Source of the DNA: Hyphomicrobiales bacterium
GTDB taxonomy: Bacteria; Pseudomonadota; Alphaproteobacteria; Rhizobiales; Rhizobiaceae
Assembly: GCA_900472295.1 (NCBI GenBank)
Contig: UCIA01000014.1
Coordinates: 102,855-154,192, forward strand
Direction: 5' to 3'
Length of the DNA stretch: 51,338 nucleotides
A model generated the notes under the pieces. It was not told where the DNA came from, did not search any database, and saw nothing but the letters and a program-made list of their open reading frames with translations. Below, in pieces: positions 1 through 8,828 of this stretch. Made by a program: the position numbers and the translations under genes. How positions within the stretch are numbered: position 1 is the first letter of the stretch; each line of letters begins with the position of its first letter.

Positions 1-51
1 GGGGGGCGCTGTCCCGCCAACATCTCTGCTCGCTTTGCGCTTGCCATCAAC

Positions 52-1443
<1,392 letters not shown>

Positions 1444-1549
1444 TCATTTGTTGCGGCGGTCTCGTATCACGGCAGGGGGCGATGGTCATCCCCATGGTCG
1501 TCACTTGGCGCGAGGCCTTTCAGTGCTTGGTTTTGTGACGCCGGCTTTT

Positions 1550-1600
1550 CGCTTTGACAGCGCGGTAAACTGTGGTTAAGGGGACCACTCTTTTACTGAC
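1550..1600 (+). promoter_or_regulatory. possible promoter of the TIGR02300-type gene
   Basis: A perfect -35 box TTGACA is at 1554-1559. The expected -10 position 17 bases later (about 1577-1582, TAAGGG) is a poor match. The site is the best candidate in the 206-base divergent gap between aroA and the GTG start at 1611. Inference only. Confidence 0.3.
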
Positions 1601-1610
1601 GAGGCTTGAC

Positions 1611-2003
1611 GTGGCAAAAAACGAACTTGGCACAAAGCGTGTCGACCCTGAAACGGGCCGAAAATTCTACGACCTGAACAAGGACCCGATCGTCTCGCCC
1701 TATACGGGCAAGACCTATCCGCGTTCCTATTTCGAGGACGGCAAGATCGCCGCCCTCGAAGAGGAAGAGGAAGTGGCCGAGAAGGAAGTGGACGCCGAGG
1801 AAGAAGAGGGCGTTGAAGTCGTCTCGCTTGAAGAGGCCGACGAGGACGTCAAGGGCGGCGACGACCTTCCCGATCTTGGCGATGACGAGGACGATGTCGA
1901 CCTGGGCGACGACGAGGACGATACTTTCCTTGCCGACGAAGAGGAAGAAGATGACGACGTCGCTGACATGATCGGCGTCGGCGACGACGACGACGAAGTC
2001 TAA
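1611..2003 (+). CDS. TIGR02300-type acidic conserved protein
   Basis: A 130-residue protein of the alphaproteobacterial TIGR02300 type, function unknown. The amino-terminal third is the conserved part: KNELGTKRVDPETGRKFYDL followed by DPIVSPYTGKTYP, which resembles a short FYDLN/YTG signature block. The rest is a low-complexity acidic tail, almost entirely Asp and Glu with short hydrophobic interruptions, ending in a run of Asp. GTG at 1611 is chosen as start because GAGG is at 1601-1604 and relatives begin with Ala-Lys right after the start; a longer reading from 1572 has no family support. It sits just upstream of tRNA-Ala, an arrangement I recall in Rhizobiales. A role in nucleic-acid or metal contact could be imagined from the tail but nothing here shows it. 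Confidence 0.88.
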   Translation: MAKNELGTKRVDPETGRKFYDLNKDPIVSPYTGKTYPRSYFEDGKIAALEEEEEVAEKEVDAEEEEGVEVVSLEEADEDVKGGDDLPDLGDDEDDVDLGDDEDDTFLADEEEEDDDVADMIGVGDDDDEV

Positions 2004-2113
2004 GAACGCTTCGAACGCATGCATTTAGCGGCCTTCGCGGGCTGTGACGAAAAAGCGGCCCTCGAAGGCTTGATCTTCAGGGAAGGCGGGGTTAGAAGCC
2101 GCCTGCACTAAAC

Positions 2114-2138
2114 GGCGCGGTCTTGAAAATCGCGCCGG
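2114..2138. other. GC-rich hairpin upstream of tRNA-Ala
   Basis: Perfect 7-base inverted repeat CGGCGCG (2114-2120) and CGCGCCG (2132-2138) around an 11-base loop. There is no T-run after it, so it is not a standard intrinsic terminator; it could end the preceding transcript or separate it from the tRNA. Confidence 0.35.
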
Positions 2139-2177
2139 ACCTCTACGCCGGCAACGGCGCCGGCCGACTGCCGGAGT

Positions 2178-2253
<76 letters not shown>

Positions 2254-2276
2254 GTCATCTTCTGAGGATTTCAAAC

Positions 2277-2352
2277 AGTTAAGCTGTCTGCTGGACGGAT
2301 CTGCGCCCTCCGAAGGCAGAAGTTCCAGGCTCGAATCCTGTCCGGCGCGGCA
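2277..2352 (+). pseudogene. decayed tRNA-Arg(CCG)-like relic
   Basis: Immediately after tRNA-Ala lies a tRNA-like stretch. Visible parts: a D-arm-like GCTGGACGG, an anticodon-loop-like CTCCGAA (would read CCG, Arg) at 2308-2314, a T arm CCAGG / CTCGAAT / CCTGT, and a 3' acceptor strand CCGGCGC at 2342-2348 followed by GGCA. The 5' acceptor strand that should pair with CCGGCGC (GCGCCGG) is not found, the anticodon stem carries extra bases and the terminal CCA is lost, so it cannot be a working tRNA. It may be a second att-type scar or a gene fragment brought in with foreign DNA. The identification rests on remembered tRNA-Arg consensus. Confidence 0.5.
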
Positions 2353-2376
2353 TTGCCGCAGTTCGCTTGCCGACAA

Positions 2377-3093
2377 CTATTCCTTCTGGAATTGACAGGG
2401 CCAACTTTCAGGCCTCGTCAAGCCAGAAGGCAACTCGGTCCGGGCGTCTCCGCAAGCCATGTTGAGCTGCCATTGGGACAGACCCGACGAATTGGAAAGA
2501 TCGAGGCCCTCGATACGGGTCAGAAAGAGAAAAGCGCCGTTAAAGTCTATCGGCGTCGTGAACGTCGCCCCTCGGAAGTCCGCCCGCGCGAGATTGGCAA
2601 ACGAAAAGCGGCTGCCGCTGATATCGGCGTCATGGAACTGCGCACGCCCCAATTCCGCCTTTGTGAAATCAACCTTGGTCAGATTGGTGTCCTGGAAATT
2701 CGAGCGCTGCAGTTCCGCGCTCGCAAACACAGCACCCTGCGCGTCCATACGGCTGAAGTCGGTCCTGTAGGCTTCGATTTTGTCGAACCGGGCGCCTTTG
2801 GCGGTCGAGTCGGCCAAGGAAGCACGCACAAGCGTTGCCTTCTCAAAATTTGCCGCAAGGAGATTGCTGTTCCTGAGGTCGGTCGAAGTGAAATCAACAC
2901 CGAACAGGTTCGCTCCGCTCAGGTCCTGTCCTTCTAGGATGAGAAGCTTTTTGTCACACTCCTGCCAATCGACGCCAGGCGTCGCGGCTGCGGCGCAATT
3001 TTGAGCGGCAGCGGTGGTCTGACAAGCAAAGACAGTGCAAACCGCCAGAACCAAGCCGGATGCGCCGCAAGCTCTGGTTCGTCTCAAAGTCAT
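2377..3093 (-). CDS. exported pentapeptide-repeat protein
   Basis: A 238-residue protein with a hydrophobic amino terminus typical of a signal peptide (LRRTR then GLVLAVCTVFACQTTAAAQ), followed by about 150 residues of pentapeptide repeats of the A(D/N)LXX type, for example LSGANLFGVDF, LRNSNLLAANF and LARADFRGATF. Such repeats fold as a right-handed quadrilateral beta helix; no specific function follows from that. Four Cys lie outside the repeats (after the signal and near the C terminus), possibly disulphide pairs in the periplasm. ATG at 3093 is chosen because AGAGG lies upstream and a signal peptide begins there; the frame extends to 3201. It is the only gene between the two tRNA-Ala repeat copies and is on the opposite strand, so it is plausibly cargo of a lost or shrunken integrated element. 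Confidence 0.72.
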   Translation of the reverse strand: MTLRRTRACGASGLVLAVCTVFACQTTAAAQNCAAAATPGVDWQECDKKLLILEGQDLSGANLFGVDFTSTDLRNSNLLAANFEKATLVRASLADSTAKGARFDKIEAYRTDFSRMDAQGAVFASAELQRSNFQDTNLTKVDFTKAELGRAQFHDADISGSRFSFANLARADFRGATFTTPIDFNGAFLFLTRIEGLDLSNSSGLSQWQLNMACGDARTELPSGLTRPESWPCQFQKE

Positions 3094-3252
3094 TGCCGCT
3101 GGACCTCTGTGCTGCTCGCCGACAATCAACCTTACCACATCTGCTGACACTCGAGCCACGGAGACGACCGCCGTCACAGTTGGCGCATTTCTCATATTCA
3201 AGCTTTGATGTTAACCAACCGATCCGCTAAACAGAATGAAAGAAAGGCCCTA

Positions 3253-3300
3253 TGAATGGCATTCAAGAGGTCGTCTGCTCGATTCCGATTGGCTCCACCA
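3253..3300 (+). repeat. attachment-site-like repeat, copy 2 (tRNA-Ala 3' half remnant)
   Basis: Direct copy of 2206-2253 (46 of 48 bases), including anticodon arm, T arm and CCA. It has no 5' half, so it is not a tRNA. Its reading frame from the ATG at 3256 encodes the first 15 residues of the following lipoprotein gene. Confidence 0.75.
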
Positions 3301-3783
3301 AACAGTCTCCTGCCGATACTCGGCCTGGCGGCATTCATGCTTGCCGCCTGTCAGTCGGCTCCCGAACCAGCGCCTGCTCCAGCCCCGGCACCTCAACCCA
3401 TGGCGCCCGCAGCGATCTCCGACGGCGGGGCGGTTCTCGATTCATCTGTGGTGGTCACGCCCCCCGGCGAGGGCATTCCGGCCAAATATGCCGCGTTTTC
3501 CGGCATATGGGGTGGGCAGCTGGACGGGATGTATGACGGCAAGCTCGCCGTGCTGACGATTACGCGCGGCGGCAATGTCACCGCCACCTACGCCTGGGGC
3601 GATCTCGCCGACAACAAGCCGGGCGTGGCCGACGGCGAAGGCAAGATTTCCGGCAGCACGTTGAAACTGCGGCGCCTTCCCAATGGCGGCGACGTCAGCG
3701 CGGCCATGCAGCCGGACGGTACGCTGGCAGTCACCTACGGGCTTGCCGATCGCACCTATACGGGCACGTTCAGCAAGCAATAA
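3256..3783 (+). CDS. small lipoprotein with tRNA-derived 5' end
   Basis: A 175-residue predicted lipoprotein of unknown function. Residues 1-15 (basic n-region with Lys4, Arg5, Arg9, Arg11) are read from the tRNA-Ala fragment; residues 17-31 form the hydrophobic core and LAAC (29-32) is a lipobox with Cys32 as the lipidation site. A Pro/Ala-rich linker (PEPAPAPAPAPQP) follows, then a compact C-terminal domain from about residue 80 to the end with alternating beta-type sequence and many Gly. I do not recognise the domain. The start at 3256 has AAAGG at 3243-3247; an ATG at 3252 opens another frame. The next in-frame Met (residue 28) would leave no signal peptide, so either the tRNA-derived start is used or the gene lost its original start. 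Confidence 0.65.
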   Translation: MAFKRSSARFRLAPPNSLLPILGLAAFMLAACQSAPEPAPAPAPAPQPMAPAAISDGGAVLDSSVVVTPPGEGIPAKYAAFSGIWGGQLDGMYDGKLAVLTITRGGNVTATYAWGDLADNKPGVADGEGKISGSTLKLRRLPNGGDVSAAMQPDGTLAVTYGLADRTYTGTFSKQ

Positions 3784-3813
3784 TCGATCTGCCGTGGCTG
3801 GCCTTGGCGTCGA

Positions 3814-4578
3814 TCAGTGCAAGCCAAATTCGCGCAGCAATTCTTCGCGATAGCGCACGAAGCGGCTTTCGCTGCGCTCGCGCGGGCGTGGCAGGTCGAT
3901 GTCGATCAATCGTGCCGCGCCGCCCTTCTCCTTGGGCAGGATAAGCACCCGGTCGGCAAGATAGATCGCCTCTTCCAGGTCGTGGGTGACCATCACCATG
4001 GTGACGTTCTCCTCGCTCCAGATGCGCGCCAGTTCCTCCTGCATGCCGATCTTGGTCATGGCGTCCAGCGCCCCCAGCGGTTCGTCGAGCAGAAGGATCT
4101 CGGGCTGGACGGTGAGTGCCCGGGCAATGCCGACGCGCTGCGCCATGCCGCCTGAAAGCTGGCTCGGAAAAGCATCGGCGAATTCAGAGAGGCCAACCAG
4201 CGCGATGTAGAAGCGGGCCCGTTCCTCGGCTTCTTGCTTTGGAACACCGCGCACTTCGAGGCCGAAAGCGACATTGCCGAGCACGCTCAGCCACGGCAGC
4301 AGCCGCGGTTCCTGGAAGATCACGGCGCGCTCGGCGCCGACGCCATGCACCGGCTGGCCGTCGATCGCGACGCCGCCGCTGTCGGCCGTCTCCAGCCCGG
4401 CAAGAATGCGCAGCAGCGTGGTCTTGCCGGAGCCGCTGGCGCCGACGATGACCAGGCATTCCCCCGAACGTATCTCGAGATTGAGTGTCCGCAGCACGGC
4501 AAGCTGGCGTCCGCCGAGACTGAAGGATTTGGAGAGGTCGCGGATCGAAACCTCTCCGCCACGGTTTGTACCGGTCAT
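3814..4578 (-). CDS. sulfonate/taurine-type ABC transporter ATP-binding protein
   Basis: Cytoplasmic ATPase of a SsuB/TauB-type importer, 254 residues. Walker A is GASGSGKTT with Lys52, the Q-loop is in IFQEPRLLPW, the signature is LSGGMAQR, Walker B is ILLLDEP and the switch His is in MVTHDLEEA. It is the last gene of a minus-strand operon: FMN reductase, monooxygenase, permease, binding protein, ATPase. An in-frame TTG at 4590 overlaps the stop codon of the binding protein by three bases and could be a translationally coupled start; ATG at 4578 is preferred. Together with 4587-5585 and 5619-6467 it makes a complete importer, most likely for an organosulfur compound given the neighbouring flavin monooxygenase. 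Confidence 0.9.
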   Translation of the reverse strand: MTGTNRGGEVSIRDLSKSFSLGGRQLAVLRTLNLEIRSGECLVIVGASGSGKTTLLRILAGLETADSGGVAIDGQPVHGVGAERAVIFQEPRLLPWLSVLGNVAFGLEVRGVPKQEAEERARFYIALVGLSEFADAFPSQLSGGMAQRVGIARALTVQPEILLLDEPLGALDAMTKIGMQEELARIWSEENVTMVMVTHDLEEAIYLADRVLILPKEKGGAARLIDIDLPRPRERSESRFVRYREELLREFGLH

Positions 4579-4586
4579 CGCAGCGT

Positions 4587-5585
4587 TCAATTCGTCTTGG
4601 TTTCGCCGGGCCGGTACAGAATGTCGGCGGCTTTCAACTTGCCCTTGGCCAGGCGACCGTCGCGTTCCAGCACGGCGACCCAGAAATCGATGTCGCGATC
4701 CGTCGCTTGTGCACCTTCCCGCAGGCCGAAGCCGGTCCAGTAGCGGGCGAGATCGCCGTTTTCGCCGCGCTTGTTGAGGATGTCGGCCAGCACCTTGCGG
4801 GCTTCGTCCGGGTTCTGGCGCGACCAGTCCGAGGCGCGCGCCGACTGTTCGACGAAGTTGCGCGCCGCATCCGGATTGGCGGCAATGAAGTCGCGCCTGA
4901 GCACAACGAAGCCGCCGGCGAGTTCGCCGAGCACCTGGGTATCGTCAAATATGCCGCGCACGCCGCCATTGGCGACCAGCGCGCCGGCAAAGGTCGCCTG
5001 CCAGTAGCCTAGGCCGGCAATATCGACCTGGCGCGAGCGCAAGGTCTGTTCCAGCTGCGGGCCGGGCACGACAATCAGGTTGGCGGCAGTCGGTGGCAGG
5101 CCGACGCTATGCAGGGCCTCGCGCACCGTATAGTCGAGATGGGCGCCAAGCGTGTTGACCGAGATGGTCTTGCCGGCAATGTCGGCGATCGATTTGATCG
5201 GGCTGTCCTCCAGCACGTAGAAGACGCTCTTCACATCCTTGTTGATGCCGTTGCTCGGATACGCCGCGACGAAGTCGTTGCCGCCGGAGATCGAGTTGAT
5301 CACCGCCGCTGTGGCGGCCGAGCCGATGTCGACGCTGCCGGAGGACAGCGCAAACAGCGATTCCGGTCCGCCGCCGACATAGCCGACATTTTCCAGTTCG
5401 ACGCCCAGCCCCTTGTAGTAGCCGAGCTCGTAGGCCAGCTCATGCGGCGAGATGCTGCCGCGGCTGGCGAGGTAGCGAAATTTGACGGGTGCGGCCTGGG
5501 CAAAGGCGAAGCGGGGCAGGCCGACGGCGATGAGGCCGGCGGCAAGCGGCGCGCCGGCAAGCAGGGAACGGCGGGTGATTTTCAT
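4587..5585 (-). CDS. sulfonate-type ABC transporter substrate-binding protein
   Basis: Periplasmic SsuA/NMT1-like binding protein, 332 residues. The amino terminus TRRSLLAGAPLAAG has a twin-arginine-like signal, with a probable cleavage after PRFAFAQA. The mature part begins VKFRYLASRG and contains the family features LGYYKGLGVELE and LSSGSVDIGSAATAA, in which the ligand-binding lobe usually contacts a sulfonate or related anion. It follows the permease gene by 33 bases and is just ahead of the ATPase. The ligand is unknown; nitrate, taurine, alkanesulfonates and thiophene-like compounds are used by relatives. Confidence 0.9.
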   Translation of the reverse strand: MKITRRSLLAGAPLAAGLIAVGLPRFAFAQAAPVKFRYLASRGSISPHELAYELGYYKGLGVELENVGYVGGGPESLFALSSGSVDIGSAATAAVINSISGGNDFVAAYPSNGINKDVKSVFYVLEDSPIKSIADIAGKTISVNTLGAHLDYTVREALHSVGLPPTAANLIVVPGPQLEQTLRSRQVDIAGLGYWQATFAGALVANGGVRGIFDDTQVLGELAGGFVVLRRDFIAANPDAARNFVEQSARASDWSRQNPDEARKVLADILNKRGENGDLARYWTGFGLREGAQATDRDIDFWVAVLERDGRLAKGKLKAADILYRPGETKTN

Positions 5586-5618
5586 GATCCGGTCTTTCCT
5601 GGTTGAGGTGGGGGCTGC

Positions 5619-6467
5619 TCAGTTGACAGGTTTGCTCCAACGACAGAGCCGCCGCTGCAGGGCGACCAGCGCCTGGTTGGCGATCAGGCCGAGGCCGGCG
5701 AGGATGACGATTGCCGCGAACATCAGCGGGATCTGGAAATTGTACTGCGCGTTCATCACCTGGAAGCCGATGCCCTTGTTGGCGCCGATCATCTCGGAGG
5801 CGATCAAAAGCAGCAGCGCCGTGGTGGCGCTCAGCCGCAAGCCGACGAAGATCGACGGCACGGCGCCCGGCAGCACGACGCGGCGAAATACGGTGAGCCG
5901 GCTGGCGCCATAGACGCGCGCCATTTCGAGCAGCTTGGGATCGACTTCCTTGACGCCGCTGGTGGTGTTGAGCAGCAGCGGAAACAGCGTCGCCCAGAAG
6001 ATGACGAAGACCTTGGAGGTTTCGCCGAGCCCCAGCAGCAGGATGAACACCGGATACAGCGCCAGCGCCGACGTCTGCCGGAACACCTGCAGGATAGGAT
6101 CGAGCGCGGTTTCGACCGAACGCACCTGGCCCATGAACAGGCCAAGCGGAATGGCGACCGCGACGGCCGCGGCAAAGGCAATGCCGGCGCGCTGCAGGCT
6201 GATGGCGATGTCGCCGAGCAGGCTGCCGCCGGCAAGCCCCTTCCAGAGCGCAGCGACGATCATGTCGATCGGCGGCAGCACCGCCGCGTTGACCCAGCCG
6301 ACGCTGCTCGCCACTTGCCAGAGCACCAGGAAACCGACGAGCACCCCGTAGCGCGACAGGAAGCGGAGAGCTGCCCGGCCGCCGAGGTGCAGGAAATCCC
6401 GGCCAAGCCCGGTTTCGCTGCGGCTGGCGCGGATGGTGATCGGCCGATCGATGTGCTGCAATGTCAT
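5619..6467 (-). CDS. sulfonate-type ABC transporter permease
   Basis: Inner-membrane permease of the SsuC/TauC class, 282 residues, with about six hydrophobic segments. The EAA-type loop that docks on the ATPase is visible in LLEMARVYGASRLTVFRRVVLPGA, followed by PSIFVGLRL. ATG at 6467 is chosen because GGTGA precedes it; the frame continues upstream to 6584, but that part is a hydrophilic stretch with no family match and runs into the preceding monooxygenase gene. It starts 26 bases after the monooxygenase stop and clearly belongs to the same transcript. Confidence 0.9.
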   Translation of the reverse strand: MTLQHIDRPITIRASRSETGLGRDFLHLGGRAALRFLSRYGVLVGFLVLWQVASSVGWVNAAVLPPIDMIVAALWKGLAGGSLLGDIAISLQRAGIAFAAAVAVAIPLGLFMGQVRSVETALDPILQVFRQTSALALYPVFILLLGLGETSKVFVIFWATLFPLLLNTTSGVKEVDPKLLEMARVYGASRLTVFRRVVLPGAVPSIFVGLRLSATTALLLLIASEMIGANKGIGFQVMNAQYNFQIPLMFAAIVILAGLGLIANQALVALQRRLCRWSKPVN

Positions 6468-6492
6468 CGCTTCACCCCATTGATTGCCAAGG

Positions 6493-7869
6493 TCATTCGG
6501 CGGCCAGGACAGTCGAGCGTGCGACAGTCCACGGGTTTTCCGGGCGCCTGAGGCCGAGGTTTTCGCGCAATGTCCGGCCTTCATAGGCCGTGCGGAACAG
6601 GCCGCGCCGCTGCAGTTCGGGAATCACCAGGTCGACGAAATCGTCGAGCGCGCCGGGCAGCCAGGGCGGCAGGATGTTGAAGCCGTCGGCCGCCTCGCTG
6701 GTGAACCATTCCTCCAGCTGGTCGGCGACCTGTACTGCACTGCCGACGATGGTGTAGTGGCCGCGCGCCGTCGCCACCCATTGATAGAGCTGGCGGATGC
6801 TGAAGTTGTGCTCGTCGGCAATCTGCCGGATCAGCGCCTGGCGGCTCTTCATGCCTTCGGTCTCCTTGCTCGGCGGCAGCGGGCCGTCGAGCGGATAACC
6901 CCTGATGTCGAGCGTCTGGCCGGCAAGCCCGTTGAGCAAGGCGACGCCGTCTTCGGGCAGGATGAGGTCGTTGAGCTGTTCATATTTGGCGCGGGCTTCT
7001 TCCTCGGTGCGACCGACGAAGGGCGCAACGCCGGGCATGATCAGCACCTGGTCGGGATCGCGGCCGGCTTGCGCCACGCGCGCCTTGATGTCGCGGTAGA
7101 ATTCCTGCGCCGTCTCAAGCTTCTGATGGGCGGTAAAGATGACCTCGGCCGAATGCGCGGCAAGCCCGCGTCCGTCTTCCGACTGTCCGGCTTGTACGAC
7201 AACCGGATGACCCTGCACCGGACGCGGCACATTGAGCGGACCCTTGACGCTGAAATGCTCGCCCTTGTGGTCGATGTCGTGCAACTTGTCCTTGTCGTAG
7301 AAGCGGCCCGACTGCTTGTCGCGGATGAAGGCGTCATCCTCCCAGCTGTCCCACAGCGCCTTGACCGTCTCGACATGCTCATGCGCCCTGGCATAGCGCA
7401 CGGCATGGTTGGGCTGGACATCGCGGTTGAAATTGCGCGCCGTCTCGTCGCCGGCCGAGGTCACCACGTTCCAGCCGGCGCGGCCGTTCGACAACAGGTC
7501 GAGCGAGGCGAATTTGCGCGCCAGCGTATAGGGCTCCTCATAGGTGGTGGAGGCGGTAGCGATGAAGCCGAGATGCGTGGTCAGCGGCGCCAGCGCCGCA
7601 AACAGCGTCACCGGCTCGAAGCCGGCGATCTTGGCGTTGCCGCCCTCGCGGGCGCCGAGGCCGACGGTCAGGTTGTCGGCCAGGAAATAGGCGTCGAACA
7701 GGCCGCGTTCGGCGGTCAGTGCCAATTGCTTGTGGAATTCGAAATTGGTTGCGCCGTCGGCCGGCGCATCGGGATGGCGCCAGGCGGCGATATGCTGGCC
7801 GCCGCCGGGCAGGAAGGCGCCCAGCTTGATCTGCCGCGGCTTGCTGTCGGACTTGCTGGCTCGGGTCAT
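6493..7869 (-). CDS. FMN-dependent monooxygenase, NtaA/SnaA/DszA family
   Basis: A 458-residue group C flavin monooxygenase of the bacterial luciferase superfamily, NtaA/SnaA/DszA/SoxA branch. These enzymes use FMNH2 from a separate reductase to oxidise C-S or C-N substrates such as dibenzothiophene sulfone or nitrilotriacetate. Visible family blocks are KLGAFLPGGGQHIAAWRHP at the amino terminus, FIATASTTYEEPYTLARKF, NGRAGWNVVTS, ARNFN, ALWDSWEDDAF, FSVKGPLNVPRPVQGHPVVV and DGFNILPPWLPG. The reductase gene lies directly upstream (7935-8492) and the sulfonate-type importer downstream, so import, reduction and oxygenation are co-encoded. The substrate is not shown by sequence. Confidence 0.92.
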   Translation of the reverse strand: MTRASKSDSKPRQIKLGAFLPGGGQHIAAWRHPDAPADGATNFEFHKQLALTAERGLFDAYFLADNLTVGLGAREGGNAKIAGFEPVTLFAALAPLTTHLGFIATASTTYEEPYTLARKFASLDLLSNGRAGWNVVTSAGDETARNFNRDVQPNHAVRYARAHEHVETVKALWDSWEDDAFIRDKQSGRFYDKDKLHDIDHKGEHFSVKGPLNVPRPVQGHPVVVQAGQSEDGRGLAAHSAEVIFTAHQKLETAQEFYRDIKARVAQAGRDPDQVLIMPGVAPFVGRTEEEARAKYEQLNDLILPEDGVALLNGLAGQTLDIRGYPLDGPLPPSKETEGMKSRQALIRQIADEHNFSIRQLYQWVATARGHYTIVGSAVQVADQLEEWFTSEAADGFNILPPWLPGALDDFVDLVIPELQRRGLFRTAYEGRTLRENLGLRRPENPWTVARSTVLAAE

Positions 7870-7934
7870 TGCAGGCTCGTCCTCTGATCTATGCGGCTGG
7901 TCTATGCGGGAAGAAACGGTGTGTTCCTGGTCTT

Positions 7935-8492
7935 TCAGGCGGCACGGACGACGCTGTAGGGCACGCCGACCGCGCGGCAGGCCTCGCCCACCGCCTGGCG
8001 GGCTCGCGCCTGGACGGCCTCGGACACCAGCACGCCATCGGCGAAATCCTTGTCCGAGGCGTAGATCGCGGTAGGCAAGGTCTGCGCTTCGAAGAAGCCG
8101 AACAGCGGCCGCAACTGGTGCTCGACGACGAGCGAATGGCGCTCGCCGCCGCCTGTTGCCGCGAGGATGATCGGCTTGCCGCGCAGCGATGTCGGGTCGA
8201 GCAGGTCGAAGAAATGCTTGAACAGTCCGGTATAGCTGCCCTTGAAGGTCGGCGAACCGACCACCAGCACATCGGCGCTGAGCACCTGCTCGACAATGGC
8301 GCGCGCAGCGTCATCGAGGTCGCCAAATCGTCTTGCCGGCGGGAAGGACGGACCGAGATCCTCGATGTCGAAAACGCTCAGAGCAGCGCCTGCGCGGCTC
8401 GCCACTTCACCGGCGATGTGGCTGACGAAGGCCTTGGTCTTCGATGGACGGGTCGGGTTACCCGACAGTCCCACCACCAGCTTTTTCGACAT
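7935..8492 (-). CDS. NADPH-dependent FMN reductase (SsuE/MsuE type)
   Basis: A 185-residue flavodoxin-like reductase that supplies FMNH2 to a partner monooxygenase. The amino terminus VVGLSGNPTRPSKT is the FMN phosphate-binding loop, and VVGSPTFKGSYTGLFKHFFD and AATGGGERHSLVVEHQLRPLF follow the NADPH-dependent FMN reductase (FMN_red) pattern seen in SsuE and MsuE. GGAG stands before the ATG at 8492. It is the first gene of the minus-strand organosulfur operon, 65 bases ahead of the monooxygenase. Confidence 0.9.
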   Translation of the reverse strand: MSKKLVVGLSGNPTRPSKTKAFVSHIAGEVASRAGAALSVFDIEDLGPSFPPARRFGDLDDAARAIVEQVLSADVLVVGSPTFKGSYTGLFKHFFDLLDPTSLRGKPIILAATGGGERHSLVVEHQLRPLFGFFEAQTLPTAIYASDKDFADGVLVSEAVQARARQAVGEACRAVGVPYSVVRAA

Positions 8493-8828
8493 CCGAGGCT
8501 CCTTGCACGATTGGCTATCCGCATTAAGCCTACCGATTTTGTAGAATTAAATGAGCGAGAAGATTTCAAAACCAGCCCGTCAAGCGAATGGAGTTTGCGG
8601 CACATCGCCTTTCCTTGGTTCATTTGGCCCAAAGCGACGCGGCAGATGCGGGTTCGATATCCCGCCGGCACTGGCAAATAGAGACAATCCTGTCGCTTTA
8701 AACGCTGATGGGTATCGTCGCGAAACCGTCAAGGGTTCTCGCCATTGACACTGCGTCGCATGAGGGTCGATTGAACCCAATCGCACGGGCGACGAAGTAG
8801 GGGCCTGCAAAGAACAGGATGCGAGCGT
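8493..8828. other. divergent intergenic region, two sulfur-type loci
   Basis: 336 bases without a convincing gene, between the divergent FMN reductase and LLM oxidoreductase genes. It must hold both promoters. On the plus strand TTGACA at 8745-8750 is a good -35 box but the base run 17 bases later is a poor -10. An operator-like site is at 8530-8545 (separate entry). A tRNA T-arm-like string near 8648-8665 has an eight-base loop and no other tRNA parts. Confidence 0.5.
8530..8545 (-). promoter_or_regulatory. operator-like motif upstream of FMN reductase
   Basis: CTAC and GTAG (8530-8533 and 8541-8544) form a short inverted repeat around CGATTTT. Read on the minus strand it contains TCTACAAAAT, which matches TCTATAAAAT at 11753-11762 in the other organosulfur control region at nine of ten bases. 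A shared sulfur-status regulator site is the natural reading but is inference. Confidence 0.35.

Noticed and set aside
8648..8665. tRNA T-arm-like string GCGGGTTCGATATCCCGC
   Set aside because: Eight-base loop and no D arm, anticodon arm or acceptor; most likely chance.
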